Of a DNA stretch of 64,000 nucleotides, positions 17,433-26,143 are shown piece by piece (position 1 is the first letter of the stretch; each line of letters begins with the position of its first letter). A model generated the notes under the pieces. It was not told the origin of the DNA, searched no databases, and saw only the letters and a list, made by a program, of their open reading frames with translations. The translations under genes and the position numbers were made by a program. Location: the NCBI RefSeq assembly GCF_020866925.1, contig NZ_JAJGAK010000001.1, forward strand, positions 1,470,189-1,534,188, in the 5' to 3' direction. The DNA is from Noviluteimonas lactosilytica. GTDB lineage: Bacteria > Pseudomonadota > Gammaproteobacteria > Xanthomonadales > Xanthomonadaceae.

Positions 17433-18287
17433 CTACGCCGCTTCCTGTTCGCGACTTAACAAATCCTGCTTGAGCGGCAGACCCCAGCGATAGCCGCCGA
17501 GCGAACCGTCGCCGCGTACGACGCGATGGCAGGGCACGAGGATCGCAACGCGGTTGTGCGCGCAGGCATTCGCGATCGCGCGTGCGCCGCGGGGCTGGCC
17601 GATGTCCGCGGCGACCGCGGCGTAGCTGCGGATTTCGCCGCGCGGGATGCGCATCAGTGTTTCCCACACGCGCTTCTGGAACGCGGTGCCGAGCAGGTCG
17701 AGATCGACGTGCGCCGTCTTGCCGGCAAGCATGTCGGCGACGGCGCGCACGCGCGGTGCGAGGAATTCGTCGCGGCCGGCGTCGACGCGCTCGAGGTCGG
17801 CGCGCGGGAATTCGAGGTGCAGGCTGCGTTCGAGCAGCGTGTCGTCGTGGCCGAGTTCGACCATGCAGATGCCACGCGTGGTGGTCGCGACGAGCGCCTT
17901 GCCGAGCGCGGTGTCGACGATGCTCCAGCGAATGTGTTCGCCTTCGCCGCCTGCGCGATAACGCGCGGGCGTCATGCCCAGGCGCGCGGCGCCGTCCTCG
18001 TACACGCGCGACGGCGAACCGTAGCCCGCGTCGTAGAGCGCGCCGCTCACGTCGTCGCCTTCGCGCAACGCGACGCGCAATGCGCCGAGCTTGCGCTGCG
18101 CGAGGTACTGCGCGGGACTGAGGCCGAAGCGCGCGGTGAAGCTGCGCTGCAGGTGCGATGCGCTCAGGCCGACGTTGTTGGCCAGCGCTTCGAGCGAGGG
18201 GTCGCCCGCTTCGAGCAACTGCCGCGCGCGTTCGAGCTTGGCCGCCGTGCCCGCCGCTTCCGCCGTCTTGATCGCCATCTTCTTCAT
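17433..18287 (-). CDS. O6-methylguanine-DNA methyltransferase with AraC-type HTH, lacking the Ada N-domain
   Basis: 284 residues. The first part (about 13-112) is an AraC/XylS double helix-turn-helix (LEALANNVGLSASHLQRSFTARFG). The middle is the RNase H-like methyltransferase N-domain and the C-terminal part is the catalytic domain with PCHRVV, whose Cys accepts the alkyl group, after GTAFQKRVWETLMRIPRG. E. coli Ada (354 aa) has an extra N-terminal zinc domain with the phosphotriester-sensing Cys; that domain is absent. It should repair O6-alkylguanine, but how it would be activated as a regulator is unclear. Confidence 0.9.
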   Translation of the reverse strand: MKKMAIKTAEAAGTAAKLERARQLLEAGDPSLEALANNVGLSASHLQRSFTARFGLSPAQYLAQRKLGALRVALREGDDVSGALYDAGYGSPSRVYEDGAARLGMTPARYRAGGEGEHIRWSIVDTALGKALVATTTRGICMVELGHDDTLLERSLHLEFPRADLERVDAGRDEFLAPRVRAVADMLAGKTAHVDLDLLGTAFQKRVWETLMRIPRGEIRSYAAVAADIGQPRGARAIANACAHNRVAILVPCHRVVRGDGSLGGYRWGLPLKQDLLSREQEAA

Positions 18288-18291
18288 GGGG

Positions 18292-18320
18292 AAAAAGATA
18301 CGGGCGCCCGGAGGCGCCCG
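18292..18320 (-). terminator. Rho-independent terminator after the tail-specific protease
   Basis: CGGGCGCC (18301-18308), four-base loop, GGCGCCCG (18313-18320). On the minus strand the stem is followed by TATCTTTTTC (18300-18291). It lies downstream of the protease stop (18393) and just upstream of the ada start at 18287, insulating the two genes. Confidence 0.8.
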
Positions 18321-18392
18321 CTATCCGTTTCTTGTTGATCCGCGCGTCGGGAAACCCTTACATCAGAGCCGCCTACGCCCGGTGGCCGTCGC

Positions 18393-20579
18393 TTACTCGG
18401 ACCAGTGGCCCATCGTGCGCGAGGCCGGCAGCACCTGCTGCGAGAGCTTCTGGTCGCCGGTGAGCAGGGTCAGCGCGTCGGCGAGGATCGCGGCGGATTC
18501 GCGCAGCAGCGGGTCGGGGCGCTTCTCTTCCAGCTTCTCGCGCGCCGCGTCCTCGGCGATGTTGCGTTCGTTGGCCTGCAGGCCGTCGTCGCGATCGGTT
18601 TCGGCGAACGGATCCAGCGCCAGGCCCAGCGACTTGCGTTCGGCCTGGCGCTGCTTGCGCTTGGCTTCGAACTTGTCGCGCTCGGTGCGGCGCTCGACCT
18701 CGTTGAGCGAGACGAACTTCTTCGCCGCTTCCTCGCGGAACTGCGCGACGTCCTCGGACCACCACTGGAATTCCTTGTCCTTCGCCACGCGCGCGGCATG
18801 CATCGCGTCCAGGCGCGGCAGGATCGGCGCGAAGTTGCCGTACTGCACGTGCTCGACCGGCGAGATGCGCGACCACGGCAACGCGTTGTCGTAGGTGCTT
18901 TCGCCGAACTCGCTCGCGTCAACGGTCACCGGGAAGCGGATGTCCGGCACCACGCCCTTGTGCTGCGTGCTGCCGCCGCTGACGCGGAAGAACTGCGCGA
19001 TGGTCAGCTTCACCTGGCCGTACTTGTCGCCGTCGTTCTGCGGCCAGCGATCCAGGTCGATCAGGTTCTGCACCGTGCCCTTGCCGAAGGTGGTCTCGCC
19101 GATGACGAGGCCGCGGCCGTAATCCTGGATCGCACCGGCGAAGATCTCCGACGCCGACGCCGAACCGCGGTTGATCAGCACCGCGAGCGGGCCGTCCCAT
19201 GCGACGCCGGAGCGCGTGTCGTCCTCGACGCTCACGCGGCCGCCGGATTCGACGACCTGCACCACGGGGCCCTTGTCGACGAACAGGCCGGTCAGTTCGA
19301 CCGCCTCGGTCAGCGAACCGCCGCCGTTGTTGCGCAGGTCGAGCACGACGCCGTCGACCTTCTGCACCTTCAGCTGCGCGAGCAGGCGCGCGACGTCGCG
19401 CGTCGCCGACGCGTAGTCGTTGGCGTTCTTCCGGCGGCCTTCGAAGTCCTGGTAGAACGCCGGCAGCTTGATGACGCCGATCTTGCGCGCGGGCGCGCCG
19501 TCGGTGCCGGGGATGGAGATCGTCTGCGCCTTGGCGGCCTGTTCTTCCAGGCGCACCTTGTCGCGGACCAGCACCATGCGCGTGGGCTTGGCATCGGCGA
19601 GCGATTCGGCGGGCACGACGTCCAGGCGCACGGGCGTGTTCTTCGCGCCGCGGATCTGTTCGACGACATCGTCGATGCGCCAGCCGATCACGTCCTTCAT
19701 TTCGCCCGACGTGCCCTGCCCGACCGCGACGATGCGATCGCCCGGCTTGAGCTTGCCGCTGCGCGCGGCGGGGCCGCCCGGGATGATCTCGCGGATGACG
19801 ACGACTTCGTCCTGCTTCTGCAGCACCGCGCCGATGCCTTCCAGCGACAGCGACATCGTGAGGTTGAAGTTCGCCGCGGTGCGCGGGTTGAAGTAGTCGG
19901 TGTGCGGGTCGATCGAGTTCGCATACGAGGTGAGGAACGTCTGGAACACGTCCTCGCCGTTGAGATCGTCGACGCTGCCGATCAGGTTCGCGTAACGCTT
20001 GTCGAGCGTCTTGCGGATCTCGGCCGGTTCCTTGCCCGCGAGCTTCAGGCGCAGCCAGTCGTTGCGCACCGACTGCCGCCACAGCGCGTCGAGCTGCGCA
20101 TCGGTGGCCCACGGCGCCTTCTCGCGATCGTATTCGTAGCGATCGGTGCCGGTGAAATCGAACTTGTCGGTCTTCAGCTGCTTGCGCGCCTCTCCCACGC
20201 GCTCGGCGACGCGCTGCTTGTACACGGTGAACATCGCGTACGGCGCATCCATCCGGCCGCTCTTGATCGCGTCGTCCAGCTTCGCCTGGTAAGGCGCGAA
20301 CGCGGCGATGTCCTGCGCGGTGAAGAACAGCTTGCCCGGGTCGAGCGCTTCGAGATAACGATCGAAGATGTCGCGCGACAGCGTGTCGTCCAGCGTGCGC
20401 GGGCGATACGCGAAGCGGCTGTCGGACAGCAGGCCGTACACGAGCTCGGCGGTCTTCGCCTGCGCGGCGGTGGGACCTGCGGGCAGTGCGGTGTCTTTGT
20501 CCGCGCTGGCGAGCAGTGCGATCGGCGCACTGAGGGCGAAGGCGAAGGCGAGGACAGGCAGGGTCTTGCTGAGCTTCAT
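18393..20579 (-). CDS. prc: Carboxy-terminal processing protease (tail-specific protease, S41)
   Basis: 728 residues with a signal peptide (about 1-25). The order is an N-terminal helical domain, a PDZ domain near 245-330 (LSLEGIGAVLQKQDEVVVIREIIPGGPA), the S41 protease domain and a long charged C-terminal helical region (DUF3340-like). The catalytic dyad aligns with E. coli Prc: S475 in GSASASEIF and K500 in FGKGTVQ, with the conserved D486 in QDYGRG. It works in the periplasm, trimming or degrading proteins by their C-terminal tails and, in E. coli, controlling peptidoglycan hydrolases such as MepS. A terminator follows it. Confidence 0.94.
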   Translation of the reverse strand: MKLSKTLPVLAFAFALSAPIALLASADKDTALPAGPTAAQAKTAELVYGLLSDSRFAYRPRTLDDTLSRDIFDRYLEALDPGKLFFTAQDIAAFAPYQAKLDDAIKSGRMDAPYAMFTVYKQRVAERVGEARKQLKTDKFDFTGTDRYEYDREKAPWATDAQLDALWRQSVRNDWLRLKLAGKEPAEIRKTLDKRYANLIGSVDDLNGEDVFQTFLTSYANSIDPHTDYFNPRTAANFNLTMSLSLEGIGAVLQKQDEVVVIREIIPGGPAARSGKLKPGDRIVAVGQGTSGEMKDVIGWRIDDVVEQIRGAKNTPVRLDVVPAESLADAKPTRMVLVRDKVRLEEQAAKAQTISIPGTDGAPARKIGVIKLPAFYQDFEGRRKNANDYASATRDVARLLAQLKVQKVDGVVLDLRNNGGGSLTEAVELTGLFVDKGPVVQVVESGGRVSVEDDTRSGVAWDGPLAVLINRGSASASEIFAGAIQDYGRGLVIGETTFGKGTVQNLIDLDRWPQNDGDKYGQVKLTIAQFFRVSGGSTQHKGVVPDIRFPVTVDASEFGESTYDNALPWSRISPVEHVQYGNFAPILPRLDAMHAARVAKDKEFQWWSEDVAQFREEAAKKFVSLNEVERRTERDKFEAKRKQRQAERKSLGLALDPFAETDRDDGLQANERNIAEDAAREKLEEKRPDPLLRESAAILADALTLLTGDQKLSQQVLPASRTMGHWSE

Positions 20580-20729
20580 GGGCGCTTCCGGGCCCGCGTG
20601 GGGGCAGGCCTATAGGGGAACAACGGGGTGCCGCGGCAAAGACGGCGAGTCCAGACTGCGACTCGGGTCGATAGGCCGACAGTGCCGAAAGTTTCTTCGG
20701 TGCGCCAGCGGCAAAGCGTGAGAGTGGGG

Positions 20730-20772
20730 GTTCAGGGTTCGGGTTCCGTTAACGGGAAAACCTGCGCTGAAC
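20730..20772. other. Nested inverted repeat after lipA
   Basis: The outer arms GTTCAG (20730-20735) and CTGAAC (20767-20772) enclose GGTT/AACC and the palindrome CCGTTAACGG (20746-20755). It starts just beyond the lipA stop on the minus strand. No clear T-tract follows, so it may be a weak terminator or an mRNA-stabilising hairpin. Confidence 0.35.
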
Positions 20773-20780
20773 TGCCGGTT

Positions 20781-21794
20781 TCACGCCGCCACGAAGCCGG
20801 CGTCGATCGCCTGGCGGTCGGCGTGGTACGACGAACGCACCAGCGGGCCCGACGCCACGTGGGTGAACCCGAGCGACATGCCGAACACCTCGAGTTCCTT
20901 GAACTCCTCCGGCGTCCAGTAGCGCAGCACCGGATGGTGGTGCGGGCTCGGCTGCAGGTACTGGCCGATGGTGATCATGTCGACGTCGTGCGCGCGCAGG
21001 TCGCGCAGCGTCGCCTGCACCTGCTCCATGGTTTCGCCGAGGCCGAGCATGATCCCGGACTTGGTCGCCACGTCCGGGTGCTGCGCCTTGAACTTCTTCA
21101 GCAAGGTCAGCGACCACGTGTAATCCGCACCAGGCCTCACATTCGAATAGAGGTCCGGCACCGTCTCGACGTTGTGGTTGAACACGTCGGGCGGGTTGGT
21201 CGCGAGGATTTCCAGCGCGCGGTCCATGCGGCCCTTGCCGCGGAAGTCCGGCGTGAGGATCTCGATCCTGGTGCGCGGGCTGTGGTGGCGCACCGCGCTG
21301 ATGCAGTTGACGAAATGCTGGGCGCCGCCGTCGCGCAGGTCGTCGCGGTCGACGGAGGTGATGACGACGTACTTCAGGCCCATGTCGGCGATGGTCGTCG
21401 CCAGGTGCAGCGGCTCGCCGGCGTCCGGCGGCTTCGGGCGGCCGTGGGCGACGTCGCAGAACGAGCAGCGACGCGTGCAGACCTCACCGAGGATCATGAA
21501 GGTCGCGGTGCCGTGGCTGAAACACTCGTGGATGTTCGGGCAGCTCGCTTCCTCGCACACCGTGACCAGGCGGTTCTCGCGCAGCTTGGCCTTGAGGTTG
21601 GCGACCGAGTTGCCGGATGGAATACGCACGCGAATCCACGAGGGCTTGCGCAACACCGGCGCGTCGGCGAACTGCACCGGCGAGCGCGCGATCTTGTCGC
21701 CCGCGATCTGCTTCTCTCCGGGCACGAGCTCACCGGGTGCGCGCGACTCGCCGACAACGGTCAGCGGGATGGCCTTGGACGTGGGATCGCTCAT
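20781..21794 (-). CDS. lipA: Lipoyl synthase
   Basis: 337 residues. Radical-SAM enzyme that inserts two sulfurs into protein-bound octanoate to make lipoate. The auxiliary cluster motif [12 protein letters not shown] and the radical-SAM motif CTRRCSFCD are intact, as is the C-terminal [11 protein letters not shown] Ser ligand region. The start at 21794 overlaps the lipB stop by 4 bp. It is the last gene of ybeD-lipB-lipA, the same order as in E. coli. Confidence 0.97.
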   Translation of the reverse strand: MSDPTSKAIPLTVVGESRAPGELVPGEKQIAGDKIARSPVQFADAPVLRKPSWIRVRIPSGNSVANLKAKLRENRLVTVCEEASCPNIHECFSHGTATFMILGEVCTRRCSFCDVAHGRPKPPDAGEPLHLATTIADMGLKYVVITSVDRDDLRDGGAQHFVNCISAVRHHSPRTRIEILTPDFRGKGRMDRALEILATNPPDVFNHNVETVPDLYSNVRPGADYTWSLTLLKKFKAQHPDVATKSGIMLGLGETMEQVQATLRDLRAHDVDMITIGQYLQPSPHHHPVLRYWTPEEFKELEVFGMSLGFTHVASGPLVRSSYHADRQAIDAGFVAA

Positions 21795-22480
21795 GGGAGG
21801 GTCGTCGGGAGTGCGGGGGAACCCGGCTGCAGCCGGAGTCCGAATTGTACGGCGAGGTGCTCGAGCAGCCGCGGTTTCACCGCTTCCAGCGATGAGGGAC
21901 CGCCGAGGTCGAGCATCGAAGTCACCTGCAACCCCGCGTAACCGCAGGGATTGATGCGACGGAAGGGTTCCAGGTCCATCGCGATGTTGAAGGCGAGGCC
22001 GTGGAAGGTGCAGCCGCGGCGGACGCGGATGCCCAGCGCCGCGACCTTGGCCTCGTTCACGTACACGCCGGGCGCGCCATCGCGGCGCGCGGCGGTGATG
22101 TTCCAGTCGCCGAGGGTGTCGATGACGGCCTGTTCGATGCGGTCGACGTATTCGCGCACGCCTACTTTCAGCCGCTTCAGGTCGAGCAGCGGGTAGGCCA
22201 CGATCTGGCCGGGGCCGTGGTAGGTGACCTGGCCGCCGCGATCGACGTGGATGACCGGGATGTCGCCGGGCATCAGCACGTGTTCGGGCTTGCCGGCCTG
22301 GCCGAGGGTGAAGACCGGGTCGTGTTCGACCAGCCAGAGTTCGTCGGGCGTGTCCTCGGTGCGCGCGTCGGTGAACGCCTGCATCGCGCGCCACACGGGT
22401 TCGTAGGCCATGCGGCCCAGGTCGCGCACGAGCGCGTCGCGCGCGACGGTCTCCGCACGCGGCGCGGCAACGACGCTCAC
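21791..22480 (-). CDS. lipB: Octanoyl-[ACP]:protein N-octanoyltransferase
   Basis: 229 residues if the GTG at 22480 is used; this GTG overlaps the ybeD stop as GTGA, the coupling seen elsewhere here. A GTG three codons earlier (22489) is the alternative. LipB hallmarks are [13 protein letters not shown], the catalytic Lys in [11 protein letters not shown] and the Cys in RINPCGYAG. It transfers octanoate from acyl carrier protein to lipoyl domains, the substrate for LipA. Confidence 0.95.
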   Translation of the reverse strand: MSVVAAPRAETVARDALVRDLGRMAYEPVWRAMQAFTDARTEDTPDELWLVEHDPVFTLGQAGKPEHVLMPGDIPVIHVDRGGQVTYHGPGQIVAYPLLDLKRLKVGVREYVDRIEQAVIDTLGDWNITAARRDGAPGVYVNEAKVAALGIRVRRGCTFHGLAFNIAMDLEPFRRINPCGYAGLQVTSMLDLGGPSSLEAVKPRLLEHLAVQFGLRLQPGSPALPTTLP

Positions 22481-22764
22481 AGCGTCCACTTCACCTCGGG
22501 ATGCGCACGCAACGCTTCGTGCGCGAGGTCGTACTGCTCGCGCGAGTCGGCCTTGAAGGCGATGCGCACCGAGACGTACTTGCCGTTCGACGAATGCTTC
22601 CAGCTCACCGATTCGCGAAGCACGTCGATGCCCGCGTCCATCAGCAGCTTCGGCAGTTCGGCCTGCAGGTCCTTGTCGGCCGAGCCCATGGCGGACAGCT
22701 CGAACGTGCCGGGAAACTGGAAGCCGTGTTCGGGGTTGGCGGACTTGATCTCCATCGTGGCCAT
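22477..22764 (-). CDS. ybeD: DUF493 protein (YbeD family)
   Basis: 95 residues from the ATG at 22764; a start three codons later is also possible, since E. coli YbeD is 87 residues. The fold resembles ACT domains ([33 protein letters not shown]). The biochemical role is unproven, though the gene sits beside lipB across Gammaproteobacteria. In E. coli dacA lies directly upstream; here the upstream neighbour is a divergent regulator and dacA is 9.4 kb away. Confidence 0.9.
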   Translation of the reverse strand: MATMEIKSANPEHGFQFPGTFELSAMGSADKDLQAELPKLLMDAGIDVLRESVSWKHSSNGKYVSVRIAFKADSREQYDLAHEALRAHPEVKWTL

Positions 22765-22820
22765 TATGGGTCCGGGGTCCGGCGAACCCAACCCCGGCTG
22801 ACCACCGCCATAACCGGCGG

Positions 22821-22837
22821 AAGTTAATTAATTATTT
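22821..22837. promoter_or_regulatory. AT-rich divergent promoter region
   Basis: AAGTTAATTAATTATTT is a conspicuous AT-rich tract in very GC-rich DNA. It is centred between ybeD (minus) and the winged-helix regulator (plus) and contains -10-like hexamers on both strands (for example TAATTA). It probably serves ybeD-lipB-lipA and the regulator; exact start sites cannot be fixed. Confidence 0.45.
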
Positions 22838-22916
22838 GGCGGGCTTTCACGCAGGCCCCTGCCTACCATCGGTCGCCTGCCGCATGTCCCTCCACGTGCG
22901 GAAGGTGCGACACGCG

Positions 22917-23486
22917 ATGCCCCATCCACACGATCCGTCGACCCTGCGCTGGCGCTTCGGCCCGCATATGCTCGATCCCGCGCGGCGCGAACTGCTCCGC
23001 GACGGCGTGCCGCAGGCGCTGCCTGCGCGCGCGTTCGAATGCCTGCGGTACCTCATCGAACATCGCGACCGCGCCGTCGGGCGCGACGAACTCGTGCGTG
23101 CGGTGTTCGGTCGTCGCGACGCATCCGATGCGCAGCTCGCGCAGATCGTGCTGCGCGCGCGCCGCGCGATCGGCGACGACGGCCAGGAGCAGCGCGCGAT
23201 CCGCACCGTGCCGCGCTTCGGCTTTCGATGGACGGCCGAGATCGAAACGATCGAAGCGATGGTCGCGCCACCAGCCATGCCCACGCCGCCTGTCGAAGCG
23301 CCGCTGCAAGTGCACGCGATCGCGCACCCGCCGCGCGGCATCGCCAACGTTTCGATCACCGTGCTGTGCTTTGCATTCGCTGCCGTACTGATGCTCTTCG
23401 CGTGGTTCATCGCATCGACGCCCACACAAGCCGCATGCGTCGTCGAACCCGAAGTCCTTGATCCGACAGAGGAACAACACCCGTAA
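22917..23486 (+). CDS. Winged-helix transcriptional regulator with C-terminal membrane anchor (ToxR/CadC-like)
   Basis: 189 residues from the ATG at 22917 with GGAAGG upstream. An OmpR/PhoB-type winged helix occupies about 12-107 (RREL, ARAFECLRYLIEHRDRAVGRDELV, RTVPRFGFRW). A Pro-rich linker leads to one transmembrane helix (about 143-165) and a periplasmic tail of only about 24 residues with a single Cys at 174. This is the ToxR/CadC plan with almost no sensor domain, so it may need a partner or sense through the membrane. It lies just upstream of the adhesin gene on the same strand and may control it. Confidence 0.85.
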   Translation: MPHPHDPSTLRWRFGPHMLDPARRELLRDGVPQALPARAFECLRYLIEHRDRAVGRDELVRAVFGRRDASDAQLAQIVLRARRAIGDDGQEQRAIRTVPRFGFRWTAEIETIEAMVAPPAMPTPPVEAPLQVHAIAHPPRGIANVSITVLCFAFAAVLMLFAWFIASTPTQAACVVEPEVLDPTEEQHP

Positions 23487-23492
23487 AGAAAT

Positions 23493-23513
23493 CGTCATGC
23501 GTTTGGAATGACG
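23493..23513. promoter_or_regulatory. Candidate operator upstream of the adhesin
   Basis: CGTCAT-N9-ATGACG is a perfect 6-bp inverted repeat in the 91-bp gap between the membrane regulator and the adhesin start. It is placed where a regulator of the adhesin gene could bind. The membrane winged-helix protein encoded just before it is the obvious candidate, but this is inference. Confidence 0.35.
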
Positions 23514-23577
23514 CCGGTGGAAGGCGCGGCGAGGTTCGGCAACCCCCGCAGCCCCAACCCCCGGAGCAACACGCACC

Positions 23578-26088
23578 ATGACGCGCACGAAGTTGTACGC
23601 CGCCCTCCTGTTGTCGCTCGCGACGCCCGTCGCGTTCGCGCAACAGGCCGGCGACACGAAGCAGGACGACGCCACCCAGCAACACACGATCGATGCGAAG
23701 GACAACTGTCGCATCGTCGAATCCGCCGAACCCGACGCCGACGGCATCTATCGCGCCGTGCTCGAGTGCACGCGCGCCGCCGCACCGGCCGCGACCATCG
23801 CGATCGACATGGGCGGCAGCGGCGGCGGCGCATCCCTCAAGGGTCCGCCGGTCGACTCCGACGGCATCGCGTATTTCTCCGCCAACGGTCCGGACGGCGT
23901 CATCGACGCGAGCGTCGCGGGCGTCAGCTCGGTCGCGATCGGCCCGTACACCAGCGCGCTCGGCGAAATGGCGGTGGGCATGGGCTTCGGCTCGATGGCG
24001 AACGGCGACTGGAGCGTCGCGATCGGTCGCGATGCGGTGGCCGACGACCGCGACATCGCGATCGGCCACATGGCCATCGCGAACGGCAACGGCGCCGTCG
24101 CGATCGGCGCCGCGCAGCCTTACGTCGCCGGCTGGCACAACACGCAGGCGATCGGCGCGCAGGCGACCGCGGTGGGCACCGGTTCGCTGGCGGTCGGCGA
24201 CTTCAGCACCGCGTTCGGCAGCGGCGCGGTCGCCGATGCGATCGACGGCACGGCGGTCGGCAGCGCCGCGGTCGCGCGCGGCGAAGCCGCGACGGCGATG
24301 GGGCGCGGGTCGTACGCGCTGGGGCCGTTCTCGTCTGCGTATGGCGTGTCGGCCTGGGCGATGGCCGACAGCGCTTCCGCGTTCGGTTCCAACAGCACCG
24401 CCAATGCGGAATTCAGCAATGCATTCGGCGCGGGTTCGTGGGCCGACGGGACCTATTCGAATGCCTTCGGGTCGTTCGCCGAAAGCGGCGGCTTTGCGTC
24501 GACTGCGGTCGGCACGGCGGCGGTTGCGTTCAGCGCGAACAGCACCGTGCTCGGCGGCGCTTACTTCGTCGGCGCAGACGACGAGGGCGAAGGCTGGACC
24601 GGCGACATCGTGCGTTCGCTCGCGCGTGGCCAGGGCGCGACCGCCGTCGGTGCGGGCGCGCAGGCGCTCGCCGACCAGGCGATGGCGGTCGGCACGCTGA
24701 GCCAGGCGACCGGCCTCGACAGCATCGCGATCGGCGCGCTGTCGATGGCGGAAGGCGAGTCGTCGACGGCGTTGGGCACGTACAGCAGCGCGCTCGGCGC
24801 CGGTTCGACGGCCAGCGGCAACAGCGCGATCGCGCGCGGCGAATACAGCATCGCGAATGGCTTCAGCGCGGCGGCGATCGGCAACGACAGCGTCGCGCTC
24901 GGCGCTTACGCATCGGCGGACGCCGACAACGCGATCGCACTCGGCGCGCATTCGATCGCCGATCGCGCGAACAGCGTGTCGATCGGCGCGGCCGGCCAGG
25001 AACGCCAGCTCACCAACGTCGCCGACGGCACCGAGGATTTCGACGCGGTGAACGTGCGCCAGCTGCGCGCCGCGGGCATCGTCGACGCCGCCGGCAACAC
25101 GTTGCACGCGGTGACCTACGACTCGACGACCGAGGAGCGCATCAGCTTCGCGGGCGCGGGCGGCACGACCCTGACCAACGTGCACGCGGGCATCATCGGC
25201 GCGAACAGCACCGACGCGGTCAACGGCGCGCAGATGTTCGCGATGGGCCAGGGCTTCGCGTCGATGCTCGGTGGCGGTGCGACGTTCGACGGCACGTTCA
25301 CCGCGCCCAGCTTCAACCTGATGGGCAGCGTGTTCGGCAACGTCGGCGATGCGCTCGCGGCGATCGACTCGGGGCTGGCGGCACTCGACACGCGCATGAC
25401 CACGATCGAACAACACGGAGGCGGCGCCGCCGATCCGCACGTCGACGTCGACGGCGGCAACACCGGTACCGACAACGCGCATGCGAACACGGGCACCGGC
25501 GCGGTCGCGGTCGGGGCGAGCGCGAATGCATCGGGCGAAGGCAGCGTGGCCGTCGGCGCGGGATCGCAGGCCACGGGCGCCAACAGCGTCGCGCTCGGCA
25601 ACGGGTCCGTCGCCGATCGCGCGAACACCGTGTCGGTCGGTGCGCAGGGCGAAGAACGCCAGGTCACCAACGTCGCCGCGGGCACGCAAGACACCGATGC
25701 GGCCAACGTCGGCCAGATGAACGCCGCCGATGCGCAGACGCTCGCCGATGCGCAGGCCTACACCGACATGCGCTTCGACGAACTCGTCGCCGCGCCGATG
25801 CAGGCGGTCAGCAACCTGCGCGGCGAAATGAACAAGCGCTTCGACGAAACCGACGAGCGCATCGACGAGATGGGCGCGATGAACGCGGCCATGCTGAACA
25901 TGGCGACGAGCGCGGCCGGCGTGAACCAGGTCAATCGCCTCGGTGTCGGCGCAGGCTTCAGCGGCGGGCAGTCGGCGTTGTCGCTCGGCTACCAGCGCCT
26001 CGTCAACGACCACACGACGATCACCGTCGGCGGTGCGTTCAGCGACGACGAAGCGTCGGCGGGCGTCGGTATCGGTATCGGCTGGTAA
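23578..26088 (+). CDS. YadA-like trimeric autotransporter adhesin
   Basis: 836 residues. The signal peptide is about 1-21 (ending VAFA). A long head is made of degenerate 14-16-residue repeats of the AIGxxAxAxG / SxAxG type, the YadA left-handed beta-roll. Neck 1 is NVADGTEDFDAVNVRQL at 480-496. A second short head and neck 2 (NVAAGTQDTDAANVGQM, 698-714) follow. Then comes a coiled-coil stalk rich in charged heptads (about 740-780). The C-terminal YadA anchor (about 782-836) starts VNQVNRLGVGAGF and ends with Trp, as expected for outer-membrane strands. Trimers display the head outside the cell for adhesion or autoagglutination. A terminator follows directly. Confidence 0.93.
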   Translation: MTRTKLYAALLLSLATPVAFAQQAGDTKQDDATQQHTIDAKDNCRIVESAEPDADGIYRAVLECTRAAAPAATIAIDMGGSGGGASLKGPPVDSDGIAYFSANGPDGVIDASVAGVSSVAIGPYTSALGEMAVGMGFGSMANGDWSVAIGRDAVADDRDIAIGHMAIANGNGAVAIGAAQPYVAGWHNTQAIGAQATAVGTGSLAVGDFSTAFGSGAVADAIDGTAVGSAAVARGEAATAMGRGSYALGPFSSAYGVSAWAMADSASAFGSNSTANAEFSNAFGAGSWADGTYSNAFGSFAESGGFASTAVGTAAVAFSANSTVLGGAYFVGADDEGEGWTGDIVRSLARGQGATAVGAGAQALADQAMAVGTLSQATGLDSIAIGALSMAEGESSTALGTYSSALGAGSTASGNSAIARGEYSIANGFSAAAIGNDSVALGAYASADADNAIALGAHSIADRANSVSIGAAGQERQLTNVADGTEDFDAVNVRQLRAAGIVDAAGNTLHAVTYDSTTEERISFAGAGGTTLTNVHAGIIGANSTDAVNGAQMFAMGQGFASMLGGGATFDGTFTAPSFNLMGSVFGNVGDALAAIDSGLAALDTRMTTIEQHGGGAADPHVDVDGGNTGTDNAHANTGTGAVAVGASANASGEGSVAVGAGSQATGANSVALGNGSVADRANTVSVGAQGEERQVTNVAAGTQDTDAANVGQMNAADAQTLADAQAYTDMRFDELVAAPMQAVSNLRGEMNKRFDETDERIDEMGAMNAAMLNMATSAAGVNQVNRLGVGAGFSGGQSALSLGYQRLVNDHTTITVGGAFSDDEASAGVGIGIGW

Positions 26089-26107
26089 TCCCTTTCCTTT
26101 CCCCTGA

Positions 26108-26133
26108 GGGCCAGGGACGGCCCGATTTTTTTT
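26108..26133 (+). terminator. Rho-independent terminator of the adhesin gene, fused to the next ribosome-binding site
   Basis: GGGCC (26108-26112), six-base loop, GGCCC (26119-26123), then GA and eight T residues (26126-26133). The Shine-Dalgarno GGAG of the protease gene starts at the very next base. There is no room for a promoter between the T-tract and that gene's start, so protease transcription must read through this structure or start upstream of it. Confidence 0.8.
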
Positions 26134-26143
26134 GGAGCACTCC

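Noticed and set aside
24000-25000. Regularly spaced repeats that might be a CRISPR-like array
   Set aside because: The periodicity is degenerate and in frame and encodes YadA head repeats; there are no identical direct repeats with unique spacers and no cas genes.
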